From NCBI RefSeq assembly GCF_030272615.1, contig NC_081412.1:104274796-104338795 (forward strand): a stretch of DNA of 64,000 bases, given 5' to 3'. The position numbers and the translations under genes were made by a program. Source of the stretch: Cryptomeria japonica. Lineage: Eukaryota > Streptophyta > Pinopsida > Cupressales > Cupressaceae. Positions 49,001 through 60,318 of this stretch are shown here, piece after piece; position 1 is the stretch's first letter, and each line of letters opens with the position of its first letter. The notes under the pieces are model-generated. The model had not been told where the DNA came from. It worked only from the letters and a program-made list of their open reading frames with translations, and made no database searches.

Positions 49001-49738
49001 TTTGACAAAAAATTCTTTAAGAGGCCCATTTCTGAGATGATTCCTCTGTGCATTGTAGACTTGAGCTAATGATTCAAAATTAATGGGCTCCAAATAATTG
49101 GACACCTCACTGAGCCCAAATGCACTTTTGAACTCATCATCATTGACTTCAATGAGGGTTTTTCCATTTACATCCCTAACACTTTTGGTGAGAGGGTCAT
49201 AGTTGTGTGCAATCTGAGTTAGGAGATCCACATCCATGAAAACTCCAGGGGCCACTAATTTACCTACATCCAACTCCCAAATACTATTCATTGGGGTGGG
49301 GGAGTGTCTCATACCAAATCCAACCTTGAATAAACCCAAACTAGACAACCCTATCTGTGGATCTCTCAACCAATTGCCCTTGTCATACAATCCTTCTCCT
49401 ATTCTCATGCGAGGAGCCTTGGGCACTAATTCTTTAACTTTAGCTGCTACATTTGTGGACATAGACAATTGTTCTAGGAAGTCATCACAAATGGCTCTCT
49501 CCTGGTAATTAACCTTTCCTGTGAAGTCCCTTCTAGGTGCCATCTTAATGATATGCAAATAATTCAATTACTAATCACAACAATTCTTTAACAGATCACA
49601 AATCACAGTTCAATCAATCTTTCAAGTAACTAGTAAGCAAAATACAAGAAAACCTATTTTCAGCCTAAAGAACTCTACTCTGCACCAACTTTTCTACAAC
49701 AACTCTTCGAAATTTTACCTACATTCAATTGATGTGAG

Positions 49739-49748
49739 CGTATATATG
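49739..49748 (-). promoter_or_regulatory. TATA box of the large minus-strand gene
   Basis: CATATATACG on the minus strand, about 195 bases upstream of the ATG at 49543, with an A/T-rich leader free of long open frames between. The arrangement fits a plant Pol II promoter. Confidence 0.5.
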
Positions 49749-49859
49749 GCAATTGGGCTCTTAATTGCGACATTGACACCACATGCTTTAGCCATCATCT
49801 CATAATTGAATTCATGAATGAATTCAAAAATTTCGTTCCAACGGATCATAGAATGTCTG

Positions 49860-50830
49860 TGTTTCTATCACTTTGTTGTTTCGCCATTTTGCAAAGCCTA
49901 AAATCCATGCTTCTTCATCAAGCGAAATCACGCCAATCGTTAGATCCAATGAAACTTGCACGACCTTTACTTTATTGACTATTCTTCATTCGGCAATGGG
50001 CTCAGATCTCTTTCGCCATTTTGTGAAAGCTAAACATTGTGCACATTCACCCAGCAAAACCGTGCAGGCCGTTTGATGAAAAGGAACTTGATCAGTCTTT
50101 ATCCTATTTTGTGACTGGCGGTTTACCCCACTAACTACGCACCAAGCCTTGAAGGCTAACAATTTTTTCTATTTCATGAATGGTAATTACCCTGCATCTT
50201 CGGTCTGCGAAATGGCTCCTACCGTCAGATCCTCTTTGAGATACCCGCCTTTTAACAAACTTGATCGGTAGAAGTGGGCCCTCTGATTTAGCACCATCCA
50301 ACCTAGCAACTGACTGACAAAGGAAACCAACATGTCAATCACTTACTTGTCAAAAAACTTCCACAGGATCCACTTCAGGACTGCCACATGCATCTGATAA
50401 TTTGTCTTTTCATCAATGGTCTGATCCATCTATTCTGCCATGACACCGACCAAGTGGCTGCCATGTCACTTCACTATTTCGCAAAGGTTAATTTTCAATC
50501 ACCTTAGGGTTGCGAAATAGTGCGAGCCATCCGATCAAAAGGAACTTGATCGGTCTATATCCTTAGTCTTTGTTGCCTCGCGAATCCAATTTCCTTTTCA
50601 CCATTTCACGAAAGCTAAACATAGTGCACTTTTATCTTGTGAAATAGTGCGAGTCGTCCGATCAAAAGGAACTTGATTGGTATTTACCTTAGTGAAAACC
50701 TGGATGTTAGACCCACTCTCGCCTTTCGCCACTTCACAAACGGTAAGCCACGGGCATCTTTGAGTCACGAATTCACGCGCGCCTTTGGATTAAAAGGAAC
50801 CTGTGCGATGGTTAGGAAGCTTGATTAAAC
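49860..50830. repeat. Degenerate array upstream of the large gene
   Basis: Recurring modules: TTTCGCCATTTTGCAAAGC or TTTCGCAAAGG; AGCTAAACAT(T/A)GTGCAC; GCGAAATAGTGCGAG; and GATCAAAAGGAACTTGATCGG. They recur in the same order about every 110-170 bp, at roughly six to seven positions, with strong divergence. Two copies include the perfect or near-perfect inverted repeat CCGATCAA-(7)-TTGATCGG (50531-50553; 50658-50680). Confidence 0.7.
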
Positions 50831-51203
50831 ATTAAGAACATTAGGAAAGACTTAGAAAAATAAAGCACTGCCAGACCCACCTAGGAAGAAATAAAAGGGG
50901 GGGGACACTTCTCACGACAGATGGACCCTTATTTAAGTGAATAAAGTAACACAGAATTAGAATGAAAGGGTTTTTCTCAGACACGGGAAGGGTTGAAACT
51001 TTAAACCTTAAACCCGCTTTGGACCTAAAACAAACAGAGGAAACAAGGCCCTACCAGATTCAAAATTTCAGACTTTTAACCAATTATGGGACAAGAATAC
51101 CCATTTTTAAACAGTGATAACACCTACTTATCATAATGTCCAACCACCTTATTCTTAATCCATACCTTCCTTCAATGACATCACACCACCTTCTCAATCA
51201 ACC
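50830..51203. other. Flank of gypsy gag, no gene seen
   Basis: A G-run of eight near 50900 and AT-rich sequence; the last 80 bases may be the gag leader or N-terminus. Confidence 0.5.
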
Positions 51204-51784
51204 ATGTTTATTATAAATTCTTCTATAGAAGCAACCATTAAAAATCTTGCTCAAACTGTGTCTTCTTTACAACAACAAATTGCTTCCATAAGTCGATCCA
51301 AGTTTAGTGTGCCCACATTTGATGTTGGGAGCCCACTTTCTCTTGATATTGTTAAAGCCATCCAACCTAAGCATGTCGAGGTCCCTCAACTGGAACTCTA
51401 TAATGGAAAAGGTGATCCTCTCACACATGTTAACACATTTCAAACCTTGTGTACTGATTTTTCTTATGATCAAATATTACTTGCAAATTGTTTACAAGAA
51501 CACTAAGAGATAAGGCTTTACAATGGTATTTCTCTTTGTCTTCTTATTCTATCACTTCTTTTCAACAATTAGCAAGTGCTTTCATTCAACAATTTCAAAA
51601 CAAAATTGGTCCTACAATCACTTTGACTGATTTAATGCATTACAAACAAGGTGTTAAGGAAAAAGTGACTGATTTCACTAGTAGATATAAGCATTTGTGT
51701 GCTCAAATTTCTTTTCCTATACCTAATAATGATATTCAAAGAGTTTTCATTTCTAATTTGCAAAAAGACTGTTTAACCACTTAA
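51204..51784 (+). pseudogene. Gypsy gag (Retrotrans_gag-type capsid)
   Basis: The frame from the ATG at 51204 holds IKNLAQTVSSLQQQIASIS, then VPQLELYNGKGDPLTHVNTF, a capsid start. One frameshift near 51495 continues as RTLRDKALQWYFSLSSYSIT, FIQQFQNKIGPTITLTDLMH and FTSRYKHLCAQISFPIPNN, ending at a TAA at 51782-51784. The order Y.G..DP..H...F and L...A..W...L is typical of Ty3/gypsy gag. Zinc knuckle, protease and pol do not follow; copia LTR sequence comes next. Confidence 0.85.
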
Positions 51785-51849
51785 TTTTCATGTGACTAGG
51801 GATTTCTTTTGCTTGTGAAAATGAATGCAACTAATGAATGCAAAAAACC

Positions 51850-52274
51850 CTAATTTCTAATGATCTTCATTCTGGATTGTAATCTAATGTATTTTGTAGT
51901 CGGTGAGGCTCCTTTTGTGATGATCAGTGCACTCTAGGCTATTGGTCTTCCTGTATGTGTAGGCCCCTTCATATTGTAATCACATACTTAGTGTAGAAGT
52001 ATTATCTGACAGTGGGTAGGCTTCATATCATGGTTTTCCCTTTTATCAGGTTCTTAACGTACAAATCTTGGTGTCATGTGTTATGGATGGATGGTAATTG
52101 TTCTGTGATTTATTTTTATGTTTAATTGCTATATCTGCTATTTGGTTTATGCATTTCAGTATTGATTTTATGTATTCAGGTAATGAGGATTTAAATGTTT
52201 AAAGTTCTATAATTTGGTGACAACTAATTCACCCCCCCTCTCAGTTGTCCTTTGGTTATCTAAGCTTCCTAACA
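51850..52274 (+). repeat. Copia LTR, 3' part
   Basis: Contains GTGCACTCTAGGC, GACAGTGGGTAGGCTTC, TTTTCCCTTTTATCAGGTT and ATTCACCCCCCCTCTCAGTT, and ends CTTCCTAACA. These are the 3' landmarks of the copia LTRs elsewhere in this window. No primer binding site follows, so it is a fragment or the end of a solo LTR. The left boundary is uncertain. Confidence 0.75.
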
Positions 52275-52592
52275 GGTCTCTCTCTGGATTTTCTATAAAT
52301 TCGGACTCTCATCTCTCAATCAAAAAACCCTAGAGATTTATTGTTATTATGTTGTTTTTACTCTAGGTTCATTGAGATTTTGTGCATTGAGAAAATTACA
52401 TCTTAGTTTATTGCATATTAGTTTAATCATGTTAGCTTAATATTCATTCATCTAGCTTAATCTTGCTCATCTAGCTTAATCTTGCATATCTAGCTTAATC
52501 TTGCATCCATTTAGCTCAATTTTGTGCTCATATAGATTAAATCCTTCGTCTTGGTGTAGTCTATTCACTGGTATTGTCTATTCACACACACA
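52275..52592 (+). repeat. Gypsy LTR, 3' part
   Basis: Ends TTCACACACACA just before a gypsy-type primer binding site. It contains a TATA-like TTCTATAAATTC (52291-52302) and three to four copies of a short CATCTAGCTTAATCTTG repeat (52445-52510). The 5' part of the LTR is replaced by copia LTR sequence. Confidence 0.7.
52445..52525. repeat. Short tandem repeat ATCTAGCTTAATCTTGC
   Basis: Four adjacent units of about 17-20 bp with minor changes, within the gypsy LTR. Confidence 0.85.
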
Positions 52593-52596
52593 TTTT

Positions 52597-52614
52597 TGGT
52601 GCCCACCGTGGGGC
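52597..52614 (+). other. Gypsy-type primer binding site
   Basis: TGGTGCCCACCGTGGGGC follows the LTR end CACACA after a few T. The related TGGCGCCCACCGTGGGGC is a familiar internal start of plant Ty3/gypsy elements. I do not assign the tRNA. Confidence 0.75.
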
Positions 52615-54077
52615 TCGAAAAACTCAATTTCTTGGCCTCGTAGATCGTCAAATTTGCATCTTTCAGATTTTGTCCGTACAATTTTTGCAAAAGATCATAC
52701 AAATTTATATTCGATATAGGACGAGTATTTGTGTTTTGTCTTACAATTTGTCAAATATCATTGTATGGTCTACTAAATATTGTCATACAATTTGCTGAAT
52801 ATTGTCACATGGTCTGCTGAAGATCATCGTATGGTCTATTGAATATTGTCATACGGTCTGTTGAAGATCATCATATGGTCTCCTAAATATTTTTGTATGG
52901 TCTACGGAAGATTGTCATATGGTCTGCTATGTTTTGTCATACGACATGCTGAGAATCATCGTATGCTACAGTAAGAAAACTCATACAATTTTATGATTTG
53001 TCATATTAAAATAGAGAGGTTAATTTTAGGGATTTTTCTAATTGAATTTGGATGATACTAATGCTAACCCCAATTTTTTTTGTGTCTGTCTGAGAGATTT
53101 TCATAGCCTAACTGGTTTTTTGCAGAATGCTCATCAAAGTATATATGAATCAAACGTATGCCTGTCAAAGAATCCATTGCCCAAAAATAATATGACTATT
53201 GATTCATTGTTTTTGTAGTTTGCTTGAGGAGATTCAAGTAAACTTTGTGTATTATTTAATTCATTTCTAGGCACTTAAATTGTGATATGGTTAATGAACA
53301 AATTTGTCTTTCACGTTTGAGAAAAGTCTAAAAGGTAGAAGAGTATGCTCTTGTTTGTATAGGCAATCAGAAATCTAGACCTTGAAGATTTTCTAGTTTT
53401 GAGATTTGTGTTCCTTGAGCGGACCTGTCATAGTGGGAAAAATTAATCACCCTGTGAGAACGACCCAAGTGAGTATAGCTAGACCCAAGCATTCCAACTC
53501 ACTATAATAAATAGGCCTTTTGGGATTAAAGTCTCGAAGGACGGGATTATTTAAGTTTTCTCTTTGAGATCTCTCATATCGAGCATTTTGTAGGGCCTCG
53601 CGATCTCAATCACGCTTGCATGACTACATCTTGTTTCAGTACCTTTTTGGGCTATAGGCCTCAATCACAGTTGCATGACATCAAGGGGTAATTTCAAACA
53701 TAAACCCTTACTAAGAACTTTAAGATAGAAGCTACTTGGTTCACCTCCGAATGGGGGATAATATTTGTGCAAGAGAGATAGTAACTCTCCCAAGATACTT
53801 GCCATATCGTGCCCCCATTAGCATCTGAAGTCAGCTAATACGACGTTGAGAATCCATTGCGTGAGACTCAGTGACCGTATTCTGATTAGCTATTGGGTGT
53901 GTACCTGAGTCTGCAAGCAAAGGTTTTCTCTCTTAGCCAACTTCCTTAGAATTAGCATGTTGGGCTTGAAGTCGTGTGTTTGCTATGTTTTTGTCCTGGA
54001 AACTAAAACTAAAACCCCGAAATTGGAAAATAATGAAAAACATCAAAAACTTGGTTTATGATGTTTTTCATGTTTTT
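52615..54077 (+). other. Gypsy element leader (5' untranslated region)
   Basis: No open frame. After the primer binding site come a tandem-repeat section and then text related to 58680-59000: both hold a phrase like CCAAGTG...TTCCAAC(T/C)CACTATAAT followed by pairs such as AAAGTC(T/C)CG. This is a long leader of an element whose gag would be at 56598-57090. It is interrupted at 54078 by copia LTR sequence. Confidence 0.55.
52745..52960. repeat. Tandem repeat in the gypsy leader
   Basis: Units of about 28-30 bp built on TGTCATACGGTCTGCTGAA and AGATCATCGTATGGTCT alternate six to seven times, with point changes. Confidence 0.85.
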
Positions 54078-54441
54078 GATGACACGATGATATTGTATGT
54101 TGTCAGTGATGTCAATATGCTAGAGAGTGAACTGACAATATGACTGAAGAGTGAACCGGTTATTGTTATTGATGTCAATATGTTGTGAAGTGAATCAGTA
54201 TATTAAAGCTAATTGAAGTTAAGCAACTGGCAAAGAGAACTAGTATGGTGATTGCAAACCGGTATATGAGCAATAGGTGAAGCAGAATGTCTGTCCAAGT
54301 GACTCGGTATGTTGAAATGTGAACCAGTACATGGAATGTGGTAGGACTACCAGTTGGTAGTCTTAGCTTCAGGGTTTTTCGATTGAAGTGTTCCAATCTT
54401 GTGTGATTCAACCGATGGCATCATGTGATGAGTTTTCATTG
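54078..54441 (+). repeat. Copia LTR fragment, plus orientation
   Basis: Starts within GATGACACGATGATATTGTA and runs to GAGTTTTCATTGTA. It is the reverse complement, with several differences, of about 55660-56045. The first 30 or so bases of the LTR are missing. Confidence 0.85.
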
Positions 54442-54484
54442 TATTTAAATTGTTGTTTGAGTTATTGTATTCTATCGTATGCAT

Positions 54485-56067
54485 TGATAACTCAATGATG
54501 AATGACAAGTACCAAACTAGTACTGAGAGGGAGGGGGGTTAATTAGTACAAGAACAAAATACTTTCCTAAAATCGGTTAGACATCAAACACTGCAAATGA
54601 CTGACAAACAGTAACACCGGTCTGAAACAGAGTACAACCGGTAAAGCTAAGATTGACTATGACAAGCATTAACTGGTTAATCGCTTAGCTTTCCACATAA
54701 CTTAATATTACACTTCCATTTCACCCTTATGCATGAACAGGTAATCTATCATCAGAAATATAATAACAGCTAGTTCAACATGATTGACCTTCAGACATAA
54801 ATCACTTAAACTATCACATGAAAAACACCACACATGACACAGATTTTTCACATGGAAACCCAACTGGGAAAAACCATGGTGGGGATGAATACCAACAAGC
54901 TATTTTTGAACTCTTTAGAAGTCCACTTTGTTAGGATCCTAGTCTGGTTAAAGAGTGTTACAACAAGTTTTGTTAGGAACCGATCTTGTTAGGGATCACC
55001 CAGTTAAGGGATGGTTAAATACCTGGTTAAGTGTTAAACCCTATTAGAGGTTACCTTGTCAGAGGATTTCATGAACTCAATGGCTTTGAGTCACCTTGTT
55101 AAAGGATTTACAACAAGCTAGTTAAAGCTACCCAGTTAAGGGATTTTCAAACTATTGAAGTGGTTAAAGATCAATAAGTATTAAAATGATCTGGTAATAG
55201 CACTCAATGTCAATGTAGATCCGCTTTAGTTCCTTCCTTCTGCACACACACTATGCAGGTATCAATCTTCTTATCTCATCTAGTCTAGCAAGAATCACAT
55301 ATCTCTACACTTAGATACACACACACCATTTGTCAACAACCTCAGCATGAAACACAATGTCGACCTTATAGCAAACAAATAGGTTGGTAGCATAAACCCT
55401 AAACCCTAAACATTTAGGTTAAGAAATTGATCAGTTCAATCCTGACCATTGAACACTTTGCATTTGAATACAATGGTCTTGAACAGATCTCAAGATATTC
55501 TCCATCATTCATTCTTCACCACTTCATGGAGGTGATAACCCATCACGCGTTCTCCACCATTTACAGGGACTTCGTACATTCCTAGGGTAGATAGGATGAA
55601 TCTCCTTCATGCAAGATCCTTCACGCACACAAGGCTAACATGGAAATACAATCTGATCTTCATTACAATGCAAACTCATCACATGATGTCATCTGTTGAA
55701 TCACACAGGCTTGGAACACTTCAATCGGAAACCCTGAAGCTAAGACTACCAACTAGTAGTCCTACCACATTCCATGTACTGGTTCACATTTCAACATACC
55801 AGTTCACTTGGACAGACATACCGCTTCACCTATTGGTCATATATTGGTTTACAATCACCATACCAATTCTCTTTGCCGGTTGCTTAACTTCAATTAGCTT
55901 TAATATACCGGTTCACTTCACAACATATTGATATCAATAACAATAACGGGTTCACTCTTCAGTCATATTGTCGGTTCAGCATATTGTCAGTTCACTCTCC
56001 AGCATATTGACATCAATGATAACATACAATATCATCATGTCATCATACTCTTGCACATATGCCAACA
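54485..56067 (-). repeat. Copia solo LTR, minus orientation (1.58 kb)
   Basis: On the minus strand it opens TGTTGGCATATGTGC (56067) and closes in ...TTGAGTTATCA (54485). It holds the C-run before CTCCCTCTCAGTACTAG and the shared block near 54855-54890 (AACTGGGAAAAACCATGG). No gag or pol is attached. The flanking 5-mers (TGCAT and AGTGT) do not match, but a 40-bp sequence flanks it on both sides. Confidence 0.82.
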
Positions 56068-56123
56068 AGTGTGTCATCCAGAAGTATTTAAATTGTCGTC
56101 TGAGTTATTGTATTCTATCGTAC

Positions 56124-56597
56124 GAGCCTCTGATTCTGTCAGTCCAGAAGCCTATTGTTTTGCGTGCTTTTCTAGATCTATCATACTTGCCTAATCAATC
56201 TATAATGAGCATATATCTTGTCATTTTTCATCTTGAGCATAAACAATCTTGATAGTGTACCCCTACTACTGTGTTACATGATTTTGTCAATTATATCTCA
56301 GCTAGTTCAATCAATCCTAAATCAATCTAATTAGCCTAATTTTCTTTGATCACATCTTATACAGGATAGATCATTCCTAAAACCAGACTTGGTCTTCATC
56401 TCCTCAATCATTACCTCAAATGAACAACTAGCTCTGATTTAATCTTGACTTCTATATCACTCCTAACTCTCGATCACATTTATTGTAAATGTATGTTCAA
56501 ACCAAGATCTCTTTTATGAATTCTGACGAAGGTAAGGGATAGTCTTACTCATTATAAACTAAATCATTCTTGCAAATCAAAATTGTCATAAATATCC
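56124..56597 (+). other. Gypsy internal sequence, no gene seen
   Basis: Lies between the copia LTR and a gypsy gag start; probably the end of the leader. No open frame of note. Confidence 0.4.
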
Positions 56598-57090
56598 ATG
56601 GCTACCTTGGCTCAACAAATTCAAGATCTCAAGAGAGAAATATATGACATTCAAGCCCAACAAAAAGATTCAATGACCTCTCTTGAGATAAAATTTCATG
56701 ATATCAAGAACACCAGACTCAAGAAATGCTAAAACAATTATATAAGGTGGAATAGAAAGTAATTGAAAATCAAAAGAAAAATCTCATAGAAGATCGCAAG
56801 ACACCTTCACCAAGACAAAAAGACATTTATCCTCTAGATAGATAGTTTACACCTTTGGGACAATCTATCGAGACAGCTTTGGAAGAGCTTCTTGAGCATA
56901 ATCTTATCATATTGCCTAACAAGACCACATGGGGATGTGAAAATTTGAGTAATTATTGTGCATATCATAGGCATAACAAACATAAGACTTCAATGTGCAT
57001 GGAATTAAAACATAAAATTCAAGACCTCCTTGATGATGGTGTTATTGAAATTGAAGATCATAATAATTCACCTAAGGAGTTCAACTAGAT
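56598..57090 (+). pseudogene. Gypsy gag remnant with zinc-knuckle-like end
   Basis: From the ATG at 56598: MATLAQQIQDLKREIYDIQA, a coiled-coil-like N-terminus that stays open for about 40 codons, then frameshifts and stops. A later frame (56855-57085) reads LEELLEHNLIILPNK, then CAYHRHNKHKTSMCMELKHK and IQDLLDDGVIEI. CxYHxxxxHxTxxCxxLKxxIQDLIDxGxI is the usual C-terminal knuckle of this gypsy group. The capsid middle is largely deleted. Confidence 0.7.
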
Positions 57091-57174
57091 ATCATTACCA
57101 AGCATGATCAAAATTATGAACCTTTGTCTAGCAATGGCCGAAATGTAGCCTCCATCTCTTAAGGCTTCTTAACA

Positions 57175-57905
57175 ACAATCCATACTATAGACACATAAAT
57201 CTGTCCACTAAATTAAATAAATATTTAATATTTATTTGATACGCTAATATTCCTCTATTAATTAAATTCACATTTAATTAATTCATTCAACCCCCATTCT
57301 GCTATTTTAATTAAATAAATTACATAAATTTATTTAAATTAAAATCCCTATCTATAACCCAGTTATTAAATAAATCTAATTTATTTAATTTCCCTCATTC
57401 CTCTCATTTAAATAAATCAACATTTATTTAAAAGCACAAATCAAATTCCCCTTTTAAATAAATCAATATTTATTTAAAATCCCACCCCACTTGCATTTTA
57501 CTACAAATGCAAGTTGCACAAATAAATAAATTTTATTTCTAAATAAAATCCTATTTTCTCTCACCCACCAAACCCACTTGCCCACTAACTTCCTTCTAGA
57601 TTCTTCTAACCGCCTTCTAATTAGCCTAACCCCCCTCTTAATCATTTGCACATTCCTTTAAGAAAAATGTCACTTCTCAAAACATGCAGTCTTCACAAAC
57701 CATTAAAGGCTTTGTGTCTCCAATAATTTACCCTCCAAAGTCTTCAATAACCACTAAAGGCTCTTACATGACCATAAATGGTTAGCTCAAACCCAACCCT
57801 TGGTTAGAGACTTTCTCTCCAACTAAACCATCTTTTAACTCATGGGTCTCTTCAATCATTCATTGCTTTAACCATGGTTATCCCTTTAACTGTTGCACAA
57901 GAGTT
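57175..57905 (+). repeat. Gypsy-type LTR, 5' part, truncated
   Basis: Shares with 7880-8525 the order ATAGAC, then TTTAATTAAAT-rich text, CCACTTGCATTT, CTTCTAGATTCTTCTAA, ACCATTAAAGGC, CATTCATTGCTTT-ACCATGG and TTGCACAAGAGTT, where similarity stops. The TATA-bearing 3' half is missing. Confidence 0.65.
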
Positions 57906-58440
57906 AATATTATGACACTTTTGTTCATATTTTGGCATTGTTGTCGGAATTAGCACTTAGGTTTTCCCATATATTAGTGCTTTTGTTCCAGAGAGTTCAA
58001 TATTGTAATCGAGAACTGAATTTAGGCTTGTGGGAGCCCACCTAAGGTTTTGGATTTTCACTAACTTCTTTCGTTGTAGATTTCTAACAGTTTCTTGCAG
58101 GTTGGAGGAGTTAAAATTAGGATTTTTGATTTCTTTTTAGCTTTTTCTCAAAGATTGGTTAAGAAGAATTCATATTTCCTTTTTGGTAAAAAGAACTCAC
58201 AATTTCATTTTGGTGCTTTAAAACAAGTCAAACTTGTCTTTTGAACTTAAAAAGAACATCACTTGCAAAGCAAAAATTTACAACAAGCTCAAAATTATTT
58301 TTGCAATTTAGGTTCACACTTCAAGTTTGGGCTATAAAAAGAACAATCAACTTGTCCATTTCTTACAAAGCAATTTTCTTTCAAGCAATGTGCTTTCATT
58401 TTGTTGACCAGGATTTCCATTCCTAGTTAAACAAACACAT
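57906..58440. other. Intergenic or unidentified repeat, no gene seen
   Basis: AT-rich plus-strand text with only short open frames. Confidence 0.5.
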
Positions 58441-59300
58441 TGCTTTGTGGGATAGAAGGAACACCATACTTGTTGGAGCAACATCTCCAAATAGGACTTA
58501 ACAAATCATTGCTTTGAAAAGTTAAAAATAAAATTGTTTGCCTTGTCTCGAAAGTGGTAGGTATATGCTCTCCCCTTAATTGGGTGATCAAAAAACCAAA
58601 CCACTCTCTTATGCTTTCTTTTACTTTAAATTAAATCTTTTAGAAGGCCTGCCCTCTCGAGTTGCCCTTAGGGCGCTATTAAGGGTGGTGAGAGAGGAAC
58701 GACCTAAGTGGGAAACAACTTTATCGCCAAGTGTTCCAACCCACTATAATCAAATATGGAGGCTAACGAAAGTCCCGTCCAACGGTTTCGCTCAGCGATT
58801 AGCCTTCCCCTAGTATCTTTAAGATACATAAAGCCTTTGTTATAAATGTTGGGAAACCTCCCGAGGGAGTTTATCACTGAAGACCGAATGGAAGCTTGAA
58901 TAAGAACCTTAGCATTAGAAAATTTGAGCCAAGTCTGTATCCAAACATAAATAATATCATAGTGCAAAGATGGGGAAGAATCTGCCCCCAAGATCACTCA
59001 CCATATATCTCCCAAGGTAACTACCCAATTGTGAAGGAATTCACTTTGGGTTAATTCCTAGACAAAGATTAAAAAATGGGCACCCTCTAGGGGGTGACAA
59101 GGCTGTTTGAGCTGATGGAGTATCAAGACTAGTGAGCTATGATGTTGTTAATGACCCTTGAATAAAGAGTCTACTTGGTGTGTCTTATATGTATCCAAAC
59201 TAGTGAAAACATTGGGGATTTGAAAACATCCTCAAAATAACATCCACTCAATGTTTAGCATAGTGATGACCATGTGCTTGTATGCTTGACATGTTTTCTT
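58441..59300 (+). other. Gypsy leader-like sequence
   Basis: Shares phrases with 53430-53950 (CCAAGTG...TTCCAACCCACTATAAT; CTCCCAAG-TA; a GCCCCCA near 58985), so it is likely a second, diverged copy of the same gypsy leader. No gag follows. Confidence 0.45.
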
Positions 59301-60318
59301 ATCCAAAGGAGATCAAAATAAAGAAGTAATTTTCCAAATTCGACAAGTACCTTTGTTAAAACGGTTTTAAAAAACATAACTATCTTGAGATAAGATTTCA
59401 TCCAACTAGATTAAGAAATATCAAATAGAGTGATCAAAGGTTCCACCATCCAACAATCTTAGCAACATCAATAACTAGTTTTATATAAAGTCATCAAATT
59501 AAGTCTCTATATCATGAGGCTTGACTCATATCATTTGACACACTTTGTCATAGGGACGAATCAAACTAAACCTCTTCTTGACAAGTAAGCTTGAGTTTTG
59601 AAACAAAGTATCCATCCAACAAATCTACATCAATATTGATCATTTGGTATGACCATTCCCCATATCTTGAGAAGAATAAGTCTTCATCAAAAGACTAAGT
59701 TGAAGAAGAGACAACCTGGTCCAAGGGCCCTTAGCAAGAGGAGGAAATTTCTTGATATCAATAGACAACTCTTTCTCTCACATAGAGTATTCTTGCGTCA
59801 TATGTGCTTGTACCTTCAGGGCAAATCCAACAAATTTCACAAAGAGCCTTTAAGAAATAGAGATTTCACTCAGTATAGAGCTTTTGATTATTGAAAGAAC
59901 AAAGGGGGCAAGATCAATCCCACTTTCTTTCCTAAACTTTTTATCACATACAACAAAGCTCGATAGGAACCACCAACCCCTATAAGAGAGGAAGAAGTAG
60001 AAACCCCCTTCCTAACAAAAGAGTTTTATTGAGACACATATCCTATCCACTTTCGCATCCAAACATCCCAATATCCATCTCACAATCTCAATACACAAAA
60101 AAGGTCTTGTCCTTGGTTGTTTCCACCATATTGCTTAAACAAACCAACAAATCACTTTTAGGGTGTCTCTACATCTAGGATCAATCATCCTAAGAGGCAT
60201 TTCTACACATCTAGATAGGTTAAAACTAGTTTATGAGTGCATCCTCTCATTACTAGGTACCTTGGATTGTAACACATCTCAAACCTTGCTATACCTCATT
60301 GCATCAAATTATTGAAAA
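59301..60318. other. Intergenic, no gene seen
   Basis: An 81-codon open frame at 59649-59894 shows no recognisable motif and is not supported as a gene. Confidence 0.5.

Larger units (their letters stand above)
44723..49543 (-). pseudogene. Large intronless gene of unknown family, disrupted
   Basis: Minus-strand gene of about 1,190 codons once the inserted LTR is discounted. The ATG at 49543 (MAPRRDFTGK) is chosen because it has an AAGATGGC context and lies about 195 bases below a TATA box; the in-frame upstream codons are not ATG. Frame 49543-48045 has one TGA (48545-48547). Frameshifts lie near 48045, 47975 and 47515. The frame 47536-46064 has stops at 46805 and 46319; a TAG at 47607 breaks the middle piece. 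Seen: a globular N-terminal region (DPQIGLSSLGLFKVGFGMRH, LVAPGVFMDVDLL), a basic Ser/Lys stretch (STSKGKRKIQHVIDIHD, near 47700), and a heptad-like Ala/Glu/Lys segment (near 46820-46970). The C-terminal tail is FSWPTDDVYQEW...EEAVE. No catalytic motif recognised. It might be an extra ORF carried by LTR elements; that is speculation. Confidence 0.75.

Noticed and set aside
48545-49567. Start of the large gene at 49567
   Set aside because: The codon there is TTG; the first in-frame ATG with a good context is at 49543.
59649-59894. 81-codon plus-strand open frame
   Set aside because: Basic, low-information composition with no family motif and no neighbouring coding support.
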